64,000 nucleotides of DNA from Spiroplasma melliferum (GTDB taxonomy: Bacteria; Bacillota_I; Bacilli_A; Mycoplasmatales; Mycoplasmataceae): assembly GCA_005222125.1 (NCBI GenBank), contig CP029202.1, forward strand, positions 682,001 through 746,000, written 5' to 3'. Of this stretch, positions 37,074-47,840 are shown in pieces (position 1 is the first letter of the stretch; the number at the start of each line of letters is the position of its first letter). The position numbers were made by a program, and so were the translations under genes. The notes under the pieces were generated by a model that did not search any database, was not told the origin of the DNA, and was given only the letters and a program-made list of their open reading frames with translations.

Positions 37074-38297
37074 ATGACAAATAAATTACGAAATTGAAAA
37101 GTGATAATGATTATTCAAGGAATTTTGATGGGAGCACTATTTTCATTTATTCCATTTGCAATTTTTGATAAATTTGGTTTAACAAAAATTTGATTCTTCT
37201 TATTAATTCCAATTGCAATGTTCTTTTTTACCCCACTATGGGCTAAAGTTAAAAAGAAAAAGAGTAATACCTTTATTCTTCAAATTAATAGTTTTTTTCT
37301 TTTTATTTTTCTTTCGTTATTAATGACTGTTAATTTTTTTGATAATAATTTAATTATTTATTTTTATCCCCTATTGCTTTTTTGTACTGGCATGTTTGTT
37401 GCTGGTATGGTTCCTTTCTCAATGGAAATTATCCGTAGTTATGCTCGTGAACATCAATTAAAAACAAACCCTAGTATTTATTTTATTGTAGGAAGTGTTG
37501 TTACAATTATAATTCCTTTTTTACTACAATACTTTTTAACAGAATTAACAACCAAAATTTCCTTACAAGGATACTTTAGTTTATTGGCATTAATTAACTT
37601 TAGTTTAATTTTTTTTAACCATGATATTCAAACTGAAGAAATTACTTTTAAAATTAATCCTAGTAGTTGAAAAATACTTCAAAAAAACAAACAATTTTGA
37701 AGTTATTTATATTCATCAAGTTTTTTATATAGTATTAATGAAGTATTTGGATACATTCTTCCTATTTTAATTTTTAATAATACAACAATTATGATTATAG
37801 TCATAGGTAGTTTATATGTTATTCGAAAAATAAGTTATTTATTTGGATATTTACTGAAAATAAATAGTAATAATATTAAACACCAAATTATTTGGAATAC
37901 AATTATTACTATAATTGCTATCGGATTATTATTAGGATTAACAATTGCCTTTTTTCCCTTCCAAACTCAATTATCGCATATTTTATATTTAACCATTGGC
38001 TTGGGTGGTAGTCAAATCTTAATTGGATGTTGTCTTGGGCATTTAAGCCGGATTCAAAAAAATAATATAATTAGTTTAGTTGGTACTGACCATTTAACCT
38101 TAGGTCTAATGATTGAACATGTCTTCGGCCATGCTATCTTTAGTTTATTACTAGGTGTAATTATCATTCCAATAATAATTAATTTTTATACAAATATATT
38201 AACTTATATAATTATTTATAGTATTATCATTGGAATGTTATTATTAAGTTTTAGTTTTAGTTTTATCAAGCTACCAGTAAAAAAAATAAAAACTTAA
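37074..38297 (+). CDS. MFS-like multi-pass membrane transporter, 407 aa
   Basis: About twelve hydrophobic segments. It starts MTNKLRNWKVIMIIQGILMG; the cytoplasmic loop PLWAKVKKKKSN resembles the MFS loop 2-3 region. A hydrophilic central linker (HDIQTEEITFKINPSSWKIL) divides two six-helix halves. Residues GHLSRIQKNN and EHVFGHAIFS in the second half are unusual for an MFS. No substrate can be assigned. AAAGGATG lies about 13 nt before ATG. Confidence 0.65.
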
Positions 38298-38326
38298 TTT
38301 TTGATATATAAGTCATAATTAAAATA

Positions 38327-38404
38327 TAAAAAATCAACTCAGAAATGCACATCTAAAATAAAGTAGACATAAATAAGGAGATGTTCAAAAAAGAGTTGAT
38401 TTTT
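38327..38404. repeat. 78-bp compound palindrome
   Basis: The outer stem AAAAAATCAACTC / GAGTTGATTTTTT is perfect over 13 bp. An inner ACATCT / AGATGT pair lies inside the 52-nt loop. Inside, AAGGAGATG starts an 8-codon frame (MFKKELIF). It may act as terminator of the MFS-like gene or be a leftover end of a mobile element: a similar AAAAATCAACTCC...GTTGATTT hairpin borders the phage copies. Confidence 0.5.
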
Positions 38405-38567
38405 TAATGATAAATAATATTATTTAAAACAAATAATTGATTTGCATTAAGATAAGTATGACCATATCTATTTTTGATTTATTATATTGTCATATTTATT
38501 ACTACAATGAAGATGTATCACATGCTCCTCACCTAATTTTTGAATAAAATCACTTTTCTTAACAATT

Positions 38568-40118
38568 TTAAACAATTTTAAATTCAATTGTCTGTAAAAA
38601 CACATAACCTGTTTTATTATCTACGGGAACAGGATTAACAAATAAACCATATGAAAATGAATTATAAGCAAAACTTAAAACGAGTTGTGGATAACAATTG
38701 TGAGCATCTGGTCTTCAGAAGAAATTAAAAACAAATGAATTTGAATAATTTGTTAAATTCATTCAACCATTACTAGTTATTGAATTTAAAAGTAATTTTA
38801 AATCATGTTTTTCAGAAAGATAACGAAAAATAGCACCTATATTATCAAAAAAAGAAGCACTTGGTTGAAAATTACTAATTTTTTCAGATAACATAATAAA
38901 ATCCGTTTTGGTTACATTAAATATAATTTTATTATTATAAGTTTCAATTTTATAATAATTTCAAAAATCCATTATTTTTTTAGCAAAATCAAATAATTGA
39001 TTATTAATATATTGCTTTGATGCTAAAACTTTAATTGGAGTTTTTAATGTTACTGCGCTAGTTTTATTATTAAATGGTAAATTTTCGATCATGAAATCAT
39101 TTGGAATAAAAGATGTTATATTTGCGCGAACATAATAATTATTTTCAGTTGGAATTTTATTTTTAATATATTTTTGTTCATAAAATTTTAAAAAGTTTTC
39201 CGCTGTTAATTTTGTTGGGTCATACCCTTCGCCCGCTCATGCTAAAACAGAATCTTCTTCTTTTTTAAAATTTCAAGTTGGAGCATCAATACTATAAAAA
39301 GTATTAAAAATTAATGAATGATCATTAGTTATAAAATTAATATTTCTTAAACGTAATTCTTCGGCAATTATTTGTCAAATTGTGTTTGATTGATGGATAT
39401 TATTAAAATTTCGTTTTAGTTTTTCAATAATCTGATATTTATACTTACCAAAAAGATTGTCAATAAAAGTAACAAAATAATTTTCCAGTTCTTTTTGAAT
39501 ATTATTTAGTGCTAAAATATTATTACTAACAACAACTAAACTATTAATTGAATCACGTACTTTTAATTCTTTAAAACTTACTTCATAAGGAATATTAAAT
39601 TTAATTGTAATACCTTTTATAGTCTGTTTCTTACTTACCATTAATTTTTCTAACTTATCAAAATTAACAAGTTTTAAAGTAAGACGAATATTTTTCTCGT
39701 CTAATGATAATGGCACGATATTATAATAATAGTTTGCATATTGATTAATAATTTCTTGGTTAATAATATTAAGTTCTTTTTTGAAATCAGTAATTAATTG
39801 TTTTAAAAAATTTCACTGATAAATTTCATCACCAACTAACATTAGTTCGTTCTTTTTTTCTAACTCTATAATAAATTTCTGTAATGCAGACAATTCATTA
39901 GGATAAGTATTAATATCAATTTTGGTTTTTGTTTCTAATCAAGCTGGAAGTCTTTTTTTTGCTTGCTCTATAATTGTGTTAATGGTTTCAAAATCTTGAT
40001 TTAAAGTTATCATATTATCATCATCAGAATACTTTTCATTTGTTGAACAACTAATAGCTGTTAAACTAAGACTTCCACTCATACTAAAAATACTAAAAAT
40101 AGTTATTAACCTTTTCAT
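38568..40118 (-). CDS. Surface lipoprotein, 516 aa
   Basis: The signal peptide MKRLITIFSIFSMSGSLSLT ends in lipobox TAISC. The rest is a soluble domain rich in Asn, Lys and aromatics, with conserved LAWAGEGYDPTKLTAENFLK shared with the broken paralogue at 28264. Overall similarity extends from the signal peptide to the end (LQTIELKIV versus LQIIEFKVV). Function unknown. It is anchored on the outside of the wall-less cell. The upstream region holds an orphan phage-type terminal repeat at 40173. Confidence 0.8.
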
Positions 40119-40172
40119 CTATTTGCCACCTACCTTGTATAACCTATACTACATAAAAGTATTATATCATAC

Positions 40173-40202
40173 TGTAAATTGTAAATGCAAGTGCAACAAA
40201 TC
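40173..40202 (+). repeat. Orphan left terminal repeat of a plectrovirus-type element
   Basis: TGTAAATTGTAAATGCAAGT followed by GCAACAAATC matches the reverse complement of 55714-55743 at 25 of 30 positions, the inner 14 being identical (AAGTGCAACAAATC). Confidence 0.6.
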
Positions 40203-40280
40203 TATTAATTAAATGATAGCATATTTTATATAAAAATATATAATTAAAATGAATTTTAATTAGAAAGGAATAAAAAATTT

Positions 40281-40931
40281 ATGGATGTCTATATGTTTAA
40301 AAAAATTAAAAAATGGGGAGTATGTATAAGTGTTTTATTCATTATTATTTCTTTATTATTGTTATATCTTCCTATAAAAGAAATAATTAATTGAAAAGAT
40401 TATATAGATACTGTAATAGCGCTTATAATGTTTTTAACAACATTTATTACTTTTTTAGTTGCATTTTTCACATATCAAATTGCTAATCAAAGTTATAAAA
40501 TTCAAAAAAAAGCATTTGAAATTGAAAACAAAAATTATATTCAAAATCAATATGATATAATAAATGAAATATTAAGTGAAAGACAAAGAAATATTGAAAA
40601 AATGAAACTTTATAAAAATAATATTGGAAAAAAAGAATTATGAACAAATTTATCTTTAAAAATTTTAGTTAATAGCATTGGCACAAAAACTGCATCAAAT
40701 TACAACACTGTAAAATGTAAAGAATGCAATCAAACATATAAAATAGATGACTATGATAAAAAACTAAAAGATAAACTAATTAAAGAAAAAAAGGATAAGT
40801 TACTTGATACATATCATGATTTAACTTTTATAGCAAATTTATTTATCATTAAAGAAGAATATGTTGACAATAATTTTATATTAAAATTAGATATTTGCTT
40901 TAAATGTGATAAATTGTCTCAAATTACCTAA
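40281..40931 (+). CDS. Two-TM protein with zinc-ribbon-like cysteines, 216 aa
   Basis: MDVYMFKKIKKWGVCISVLF, then two membrane segments (VLFIIISLLLLYLPI; TVIALIMFLTTFITFLVAFF) and a coiled-coil (AFEIENKNYIQNQYDIINEI). VKCKECNQTYK and DICFKCDKLS form two CxxC pairs, as in a split zinc ribbon. AAAGGA lies about 11 nt before ATG. It sits between two phage-type left terminal repeats (40173 and 41049), so it may be cargo of the mobile region. Function unknown. The two-TM-plus-coiled-coil plan recalls membrane sensors of defence systems, but no nuclease or other effector is adjacent. Confidence 0.65.
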
Positions 40932-41084
40932 TGTTCTTTCATTGAGCATATTTTTTAATACTCTTTCAGAATATACTTTAACCTAATACTTCCATGCAGA
41001 CTTTACAAGTCTTGAACCATCCGATTCTGCTGCTTTTAAAATTAAATATTATAAATGCAAGTTCAACAAAAATAAAATAAAAAA

Positions 41085-42068
41085 TTAAATATAATTTTGA
41101 ATCATATTTACAAATTTACTTTTAGATGAATTTCAACCTAAACACTGACGTGGTCTCTCATTTATTATATTAACCACTTCATCATAGTATTGTTGTGAAA
41201 AAATATCTAAGTCAATACTCTTAGGAAATCAATGTCTTAAATCACGATTAATTCGTTCAACAATAGGTTTCTGTGTTGGTTTACCTCTATCACAAAAATA
41301 AACTTTAGTACCAATATAAACTTCAATTTGTTTTCATTCTGAAAACTCTTTACCTTGATCAGTTATAATACCTTTAACTATTTTCTTTAAAATACTAGTT
41401 TTAAAAATACTTTTAATAACTCTAATTACTTCGTTTGGTGTTCTATCTTTTAATTTTTTTACAATTTCAAATTTAGTTAATTGTTCAGTTAAAACCAAAC
41501 AAACAGATTTCAAATCTTTACCAACTATTGTATCCATTTCAAATCACCCAAATTCATTTTTATTATGTTTAGCTTCTGCAATAGTTCGAAAATTAGTTAA
41601 TTTACCTCGATTATCAATAGTTTGCTTACTTTTATTTTTTCGACCATGAAAATACAAATTACGCTTATTTAAACCAAATAAGCCAAGAAAAACATATTTA
41701 TATAAAGTTTTAAAACATACAGGAAATTTAATACCAAATTCACGTTTATATGCATAACAAATAATCTCGGGCGATCAATGAAATTTATTAAATTTTTCAT
41801 CTAATCACATTAATTGTTGATATGAAAATTTAATATGTTTGACTGATTTTTTACGATTTTTAAAATACTTTTTATGAGCTTTAACAGCATTATAATACTT
41901 TGCACTGTAAAAACGATTAATTTCACGTAAAATAGTACTTCGATGTTTATCCATTGCTTTTGCTATTTTAGATAAATTTGGTTTACCATTTTTCTTTTGA
42001 AATAGTTTTGACACTAATAACTGACTTAATATAACACGTTCATCAATATTAAAATGCTTATAATTCAT
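41085..42068 (-). CDS. IS30-family transposase (copy B)
   Basis: 327 residues. HTH region NLSKIAKAMDKHRSTILREI. Catalytic D in WFEMDTIVG, D in GIITDQGKEFS, and E in TQKPIVERINRDLRHWFPKS. It is full length. It diverges strongly from the copy A transposase while keeping the same position and flanking lipoprotein. GAAAGGTATTTAATA precedes ATG. Confidence 0.9.
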
Positions 42069-42140
42069 TATTAAATACCTTTCTAAAATTTTTTGTTATA
42101 ATTATTACATAGTTTAATAAAGGAAGGAACAATTAGCCAA

Positions 42141-42614
42141 ATGAAAAAATTACTAAGTATTTTAGGAACAATAGGATTAACAGCAACAAGTACAACAACA
42201 TTAATTAGTTGTGAAAAACCAAATAACAATGAAAATGGGGGTAATAAACCAGAACAACAAAAACCACCAGAAGAAAGTAAATGAAAAATACCATCTACAA
42301 TAAATAAACCTTTAAATGGGATTGATAATAAATATTATATTGTTATTTGAAGAAATAGTGAAAATAGTAATTGAAAAATTAATAAATTTTTAAATAATCA
42401 AGAAACATTTTTTATTGATTTTGATTCTAGATTACAAAAATCAAAAGTAAATGGTTTTTATGATTTAGGTGTTTTAAGACAACAAAGTACAATGATTTAT
42501 TGGCATGAAGATAATGGTAATTATTTTAAATCTGTTTATTACTGAGATGGAAATGGTGAACCAAAAACACCTGATATTGATAATAACGGTAAAATTACAA
42601 ATTGAAAAGAATAA
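42141..42614 (+). CDS. Phage-encoded lipoprotein with ORF1-like domain (copy B, intact)
   Basis: 157 residues. MKKLLSILGTIGLTATSTTT, then LISC (lipobox), a linker with a five-G tract in frame (NENGGNKPEQQKPPEESK), then a soluble domain starting KWKIP and ending YYWDGNGEPKTPDIDNNGKI. The domain outline (WK..., NKYYIVIW, YYWDG.GEP..P) parallels the variable domain of ORF1, but the middle differs from ORF1 of copy B. AAGGAAGGAAC precedes ATG. It is the only phage gene besides the hydrophobic peptide on the plus strand. A role as surface decoy, exclusion protein or cassette donor is inferred. Confidence 0.8.
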
Positions 42615-42636
42615 AAGGAACTTAATAGTTCCTTTT
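42613..42636. terminator. Bidirectional terminator between lipoprotein and ORF1 (copy B)
   Basis: AAAAGGAACT-TAAT-AGTTCCTTTT between convergent genes. Confidence 0.8.
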
Positions 42637-44843
42637 TATATTAATCGTACAAATTTCATAAATATAATTAATAGGAATATATTTGTTATTGTATTATATA
42701 ATGCTGGACTAAATTTTCATACCTCAAACGTTTGATTAAAAAAACTATATATTGTTTGAAAAATCTTACCAACACCACTTGCTAATTCATTTACTTGCTT
42801 AACGCCCGGAATATTATTAACAATTCATATTGCTGCATTTCGAATATGACATGCTAAATTATATCAACTACAACTTTCATACTGGGCTTGTCATCATTGC
42901 CCGTCAGGGAACAATCCACCATTATTTATTTCTTGTCAGTTATAAATACCAAAATTAAAATCATAATAACGATACATATCATTTTCTTTTTGAGCTTGTA
43001 ACTCAAAAACATTATAACCAATTTTTTGTTCTTCAATTTTTTTATATTTTAAACCATATTTATCTTTTAAAGTGCCTTCAAAAATATAACCTTCATTTTG
43101 ATTAATATTATAATCATTTGAAACTGAAAAATCATAATTAAATACATTACCATAATTTGTATTATAAAATCGATTTTTAAACGCTGAATACAATTTAATA
43201 TCTAATTGATTATATTTATCTGAAAAATAAAAGTAATGTGGATAAATTTTAAAACCATTATTCGCTAATAAACCATATCTTTTATTATAACCTTGCACAT
43301 AAGTATTATTTTCTAAATCAAAAATGGTTCTTAAATAATCCTTATAAAAATTTTGAGAAACCGTAAACATACTATTTAATAACTTTTCAAATTGATTTTT
43401 ATTGACATTATTTTTATCAATTAAAACATCTCTAAAATTAACTAATTTTAAACCAAAAAAGTTAATTAAAACTGTATCATATTGTAAATTATCAATATAA
43501 CCACTTTCAATAAAATTACTACGATTTTGAAACACTGGCACCAACGCATGCGCAAAAAAGGCTTTTAAAAATTTATTAATATCAATTTGTCCTTTCATCT
43601 GTTCAAAAATCTCTTTACCAGTATTAGGAGTATTACCTTGATAATAATTATATGTTTCAGCACTAAAATTAAATTTATTTTCCTTATCTTTCATAAAAGA
43701 AAATAAAAAACCCAAATCATCAGTATACCGATAATTATTATAATCATATCCATTCCAATATTGCTTAAGGTGTGTTAACTCTAAACTACCAGCAATAATA
43801 TTTTTTTGTTCATCAATCGTTAAAATCATTCTATAAATTGACTTTTTAGTTAAAATTATACCAGTACTAGTTTTCTCTAAATTATTAATAATTTCAAAAT
43901 CAAAAATTATTCTTTGACTACCTAAATTTGGATCATCATAATCAGGGTTACCACCTTGTTGAACTCGAATATTTTCTTGCACAATAGCATTAATATATTT
44001 TAATAAAAAAGAACGAGTATTTTGATATTCATTATCAGTTCAAAAAATAACATTACCAGTATTTTTATCAAAATTTGGTAATTCAAATGGTTCACCAATT
44101 CCATCTCAACGATAAACATTATCATTTGAAGTTTTAAACCCGTTACCAAATTTACCATAAATAGAAATATCCTTTCCATCATTAATTGCTTTAAAAATAC
44201 TATACGGGCTAATGGGTTTACCTGAACTTCACATTTTAGGAAAAATACCAATATATCATTTATTATTTATATTTTTAATCTCATTACTATAATCTTTTTT
44301 ATCAATTAACTTTCATTTTTGAAATTTTAAATTAACTATCTGTAAATTATCAACACTTTTTTCTAATTTATTAATAACTTCCACAGTATTAAAATACTTA
44401 GCAAAAGAATAAGAAAAATTAGTTAATTCTTTTAAAAATTGTTTTTTATCAACATCATAAAATTTATCAATGTTATATTGTTTAGCATAAGTATCTCAAT
44501 TTTTATATAAATCCATAAACTCATCACTAGGCTTGTCGAATGAAATTCCAGTTGAATAACTATCTTTTAAAAAATCTAAATATCATTTATCATTATAAGT
44601 TAATGTTTGTGATGTTTTTAAAGTAGGATTAATAAAATAATTTGTTTCTGACCAATTTTCAAAAAAAGTACTGCGTAAAAACATTGTATTAATAAAATCT
44701 GTTTCATTGATACCTGTTGCTTGCTGTTTAACATTATAATTTTGTTGATTTAAAGGTTTAAACGCTGTTAAAGTAATCAAAGGAATAACTAAAGTTAAAA
44801 TACCTAAAATAAATATCGCAAATAAAGATATTGTTTTTTTCAT
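42636..44843 (-). CDS. Plectrovirus ORF1: large adsorption/minor coat protein (copy B)
   Basis: 735 residues with the same plan as copy A: N-terminal TM (SLFAIFILGILTLVIPLITL), long exterior part, and C-terminal TM. It is near-identical to copy A outside residues about 175-265. Inside that island it reads KWKLIDKKDYSNEIKNINNK, then WYIGIFPKMWSSGKP, and on to VYRWDGIGEPFELPNFDK, unrelated in detail to copy A. No stop interrupts it. The start lies 12 bases after the 78-aa protein gene, without the extra gene seen in A. Confidence 0.85.
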
Positions 44844-44855
44844 ATTTAACTACTC

Positions 44856-45092
44856 CTAACTATACAATGTTTTTGAAACAATAAAGGCAAGAATATATAG
44901 ACTTGAAATCGTAAGCATTAATGGGTGAGAAAATAAAATTGCCATTTTACCAAACAACGAAAGTAACCAGGTATCTGAATTATATAGATCCATAATAATG
45001 TTTTTTGCTGATGTAAGTTGATTTATAATAACTGTAATAAAACCAGTTCCAAATATAGCGATTGCCGCAACTAATAAAACTAATCTAATCAT
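44856..45092 (-). CDS. Small two-TM plectrovirus protein, 78 aa (copy B)
   Basis: Same as 10810-11046 with [10 protein letters not shown] in place of [10 protein letters not shown] and LYILAFIV in the second TM. TAATG overlap with the upstream gene. Confidence 0.75.
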   Translation of the reverse strand: MIRLVLLVAAIAIFGTGFITVIINQLTSAKNIIMDLYNSDTWLLSLFGKMAILFSHPLMLTISSLYILAFIVSKTLYS

Positions 45093-45493
45093 TACTTATT
45101 CACTCTCCGATATCCTTGTTCTCTTGTTTTTGCTTGTTTAGCTAAACTTGATAATTGTTGTTTATTCCGATTAATTTTAAAATCCTTACGTTCTTTAATG
45201 TGTTTTTGGATACCTTGTTTAGTATCTGAAACTCCACGAGCTGTTGCAGAATATAATTTTGATATACTATTTTGAACAGTTGAACCTAATTCATTATATT
45301 GTGTTGATGTACCATGTATTGCATAAATTGATAATTTAATAACCATAAAAAAAATTACAAAATAAGCAATAGTTGTATTTGTCATTGGCAATTTAGTATT
45401 TCAAATCACATCAAAAATAAACAAAAATACATCAAAAATAAAACTAAAAATTTTGTCTCAATTACTATTATTCTCAGCAAATAAATTAATCAT
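45092..45493 (-). CDS. Plectrovirus membrane protein with basic tail, 133 aa (copy B)
   Basis: [20 protein letters not shown] start, two TM segments and a basic tail ([20 protein letters not shown]). Overlaps the ATPase end by 8 bases. Counterpart of 11046-11444. Confidence 0.75.
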
Positions 45494-46499
45494 CTTTACC
45501 ACTTCCTTTTTCTTTTTTAGGTTTTAAATTCTTTTTAAGAATATCAATATCTAGTAACTCTAAACGTTCTTTTATTGTTAAATCTTTAAGTTGGGTTCAA
45601 TAGTACTCTTTAGTAACAGGAACATCATCATTTTTTAAATCACGAACAAATGATAATCATTTACTTTCATATTTTTGGGCGATTTCTAATGGAATAATTA
45701 TTTTAAAAAACCGAATTCCTAATCCAACATCAGATCTATGTTTTGCACGTTTACCTTCGGCTGTACGTTTAACAGATTCTGTTTTTCAAATTTCATAATC
45801 AGTAATATCTTGAAAAATACCAATTCGCATAATAAAAAATCTATTAAAAAAATTAAATCCTTTTTTAGTAATAGGTTTTTTAAGGGAAATAGGAATAATA
45901 ATTCCACTAGCTAATTGACGAATATTGTTTCAAAGCATTCCTTCACGCTGAGCCGTAAATAAAGCACGATGTCCAAAATGTCTTGCCAAGACTATTCAAG
46001 GAATTTTACCACGATGAGTTACTTTTTCGTCATGCGGGCTTGTCCCATCAATGTACAAAAAACTCTCATCAAACAAAATTAAACTATCATCTGGGGGAAC
46101 TGGTTTTGTTCGATCTGTAAAGTCTAAATTTTTAAACGTTAAAACTTTAACTTTATCATCTTCTAATGGATAGTTACTATAAATTTTATCTGTTAATAAT
46201 TTCATTGTTTCTGACAAATAAGTTAAAAGTAATGTTTTCCCTGTTCCTAATTTCCCGATAATAACTGATAAAGGATTATCTCAAACAAAATTAACTAACC
46301 TAAACGCATTTAACTGATAAAAAATATTTTTTCATAGTCACCAAACAAAATAAACACACTGCAAAACAAATAATAATCAAAAAACTAATCCTATATAATT
46401 TAATGAAATAATTCAAATTAATAAATCAATCAAACTAAATAAAAACATTGAACCACTAATATAACAATAATTTTTTAAGAAAAATATAAACTTTTTCAT
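45486..46499 (-). CDS. Plectrovirus assembly ATPase (Zot/pI-like), 337 aa (copy B)
   Basis: Walker A in GKLGTGKTLLLTYLS and SLILFDESFLYIDGTSP are intact, with the same length as copy A. GGAGGTAAA lies immediately upstream of ATG. Unlike copy A, the gene is separated from its upstream neighbour by a 210-bp insert carrying the 29-bp inverted repeat, so it has its own ribosome binding site rather than TAATG coupling. Confidence 0.85.
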
Positions 46500-46532
46500 T
46501 TTACCTCCAATAGTTATTTATAATTAAACTAG

Positions 46533-46698
46533 TATTATTATGGTTTTCTCTCCCCACAAATCAAAAAGGAGAGTGAAAAAATTAAGAAAATTTTAAAAAT
46601 AATTTCAATATTATTGCCTATCATTGGAATTATAATAATCAAAAGAATAATATCAATATTTATATTAAAATTTGTGGGGAGAGAAAACCATAATAATA
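46533..46698. repeat. 166-bp element bounded by perfect 29-bp inverted repeats (copy B)
   Basis: The arms 46533-46561 and 46670-46698 are exact complements containing TGGTTTTCTCTCCCCACAAA. It is absent from copy A, where the neighbouring genes overlap as TAATG. Copy C has the same arms (28 bp) with a different interior half. It encloses the start and core of a plus-strand hydrophobic peptide. Confidence 0.85.
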
Positions 46699-46709
46699 AC
46701 AAAATTTAA
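46581..46709 (+). CDS. Hydrophobic peptide, ATT start, 42 aa (copy B)
   Basis: AAGGAG (46566-46571) stands 9 nt before ATT, which opens (I)KKILKIISILLPIIGIIIIK, then RIISIFILKFVGRENHNNNK and I. It is a lysine-capped single membrane helix. Copy C keeps the first 18 residues and changes the rest. It lies antisense to the structural operon and ends one base before the convergent gene at 46710. The plan resembles small membrane toxins or exclusion peptides. ATT initiation and expression are unproven. Confidence 0.45.
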   Translation: MKKILKIISILLPIIGIIIIKRIISIFILKFVGRENHNNNKI

Positions 46710-46913
46710 TTATTTAAAACAATTAACTATTTTAAAAACCATTCACAACAAAAACCAAGTTAAAAATAAAATAACAATTCAAATGCCAATCATAAGAGTT
46801 AAATATTCATTTTGAGTTAAATTCCAAGTTGTAATACTTTCAACATTAGATTTATCAATAAATAAAAATACATGAATAAAAAACTCTTTTAATTTTTCTC
46901 AATCTTTTGCCAT
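46710..46913 (-). CDS. Small membrane protein, 67 aa (copy B)
   Basis: MAKDWEKLKEFFIHVFLFID then TM LMIGIWIVILFLTWFLLW. Counterpart of 12450-12653, same length. Confidence 0.7.
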
Positions 46914-46916
46914 AAT

Positions 46917-47066
46917 TTAAAAGCTTCACATTTTTTGAATGATTTTAAAAAACATACCAAAAAATAAGACTATAAATAATACAAACGAGAGAACATACAA
47001 AACTTCGGGAGCATTTGAACCAAAAATATAACTAACAAATTGAACTCAATAATCATATAAACTCAT
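46917..47066 (-). CDS. Small membrane protein, 49 aa (copy B)
   Basis: MSLYDYWVQFVSYIFGSNAP then a TM, ending QKMWSF. Two TGA Trp codons. Counterpart of 12656-12805. Confidence 0.7.
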
Positions 47067-47501
47067 TTAATTTAAATCTTTCAAATCATTAATTAATTCT
47101 TGTTCTTTTTCAGCATTTCAATTTGTTAAATTATTATGGTTAGTTGTTTTTACTTTTTGAGGTTCACCAGGAAATAATGCTTTTTTCATTTGTGTAAAAT
47201 AATTTTGTTTATATTGATTGTACAAATTAATTAATTCTGTTCCAGTTAAATATTTTCACACATGACGTTTTAAATTTTCATTATATTTTACAATAGGGTA
47301 AGAATTATCATAAATCAAACCAATAGCTACTTGATCATAATGTTTTTCACTAAAATAAATAAACTTATTACTCAATCAAAAACCAATATGGCGATTATGA
47401 TTAGGCAAATTTATAAATGAAGCTTTATCTGTTCTAAAAACTATAAATTCTCTTCGAATAAAATAATTTTCTACGTTAATATTTTTCTTATAAAAACTCA
47501 T
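47067..47501 (-). CDS. Plectrovirus soluble protein, 144 aa (copy B)
   Basis: [20 protein letters not shown] start with ATG, where copy A uses TTG. The central [20 protein letters not shown] is unchanged. Function unknown; see 12806. Confidence 0.7.
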
Positions 47502-47510
47502 AAAAACACC

Positions 47511-47696
47511 TTACTTTCACATATATAACTCATTTTTACTAGTATCAATACCAGCAAACCATTTACTTTCAATTATTCTACGAAAAGATTGAAAACCGTT
47601 ATAACCAATAAATCATTCTATATCAATAACTTTTATAGTATTATATTTACACAATGGCGGATTAGGACCACTTTTATAACTTGGTTTCTGATACAT
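47511..47696 (-). CDS. Small hypothetical protein, 61 aa (copy B)
   Basis: MYQKPSYKSGPNPPLCKYNT, then KVIDIEWFIGYNGFQSFRRI and SKWFAGIDTSKNELYMWK, reading two TGA as Trp. It overlaps the preceding gene by 23 bases. Almost identical in copy C (53333); copy A has no equivalent. No family recognised. Confidence 0.55.
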
Positions 47697-47838
47697 TATT
47701 CAAATCAACTCGCTTTCGGTTACACTGCATAGAACAAACATTTAACTTAAAATACAAACTACCAACAAATTTTTTATTCAAAATAGAATGACAAATTTGA
47801 CATTTACGTTTAATAAAAAATATTCAAATTCCTAACAT
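47674..47838 (-). CDS. Small Cys-rich (zinc-finger-like) protein, 54 aa (copy B)
   Basis: MLGIWIFFIKRKCQICHSIL, then NKKFVGSLYFKLNVCSMQCN. CxxC and CxxxC pairs separated by about 20 residues could bind zinc. It starts 2 bases after the methyltransferase stop, so is co-translated with it. Present in copy C, absent from A. Confidence 0.55.
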
Positions 47839-47840
47839 TA

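Noticed and set aside
40932-41048. Possible tRNA-like stretch (GAACCATCCGATTCTGC)
   Set aside because: No acceptor or anticodon stem can be formed; not a tRNA.
44000-44251. Open frame of 83 codons inside copy B ORF1
   Set aside because: Different frame within a continuous ORF1 frame once TGA is read as Trp; low-complexity hydrophobic product.
46573-46596. GTG start for the insert peptide
   Set aside because: GTG is only 1 nt from AAGGAG and its frame stops after seven codons; ATT at 9 nt opens the long frame.
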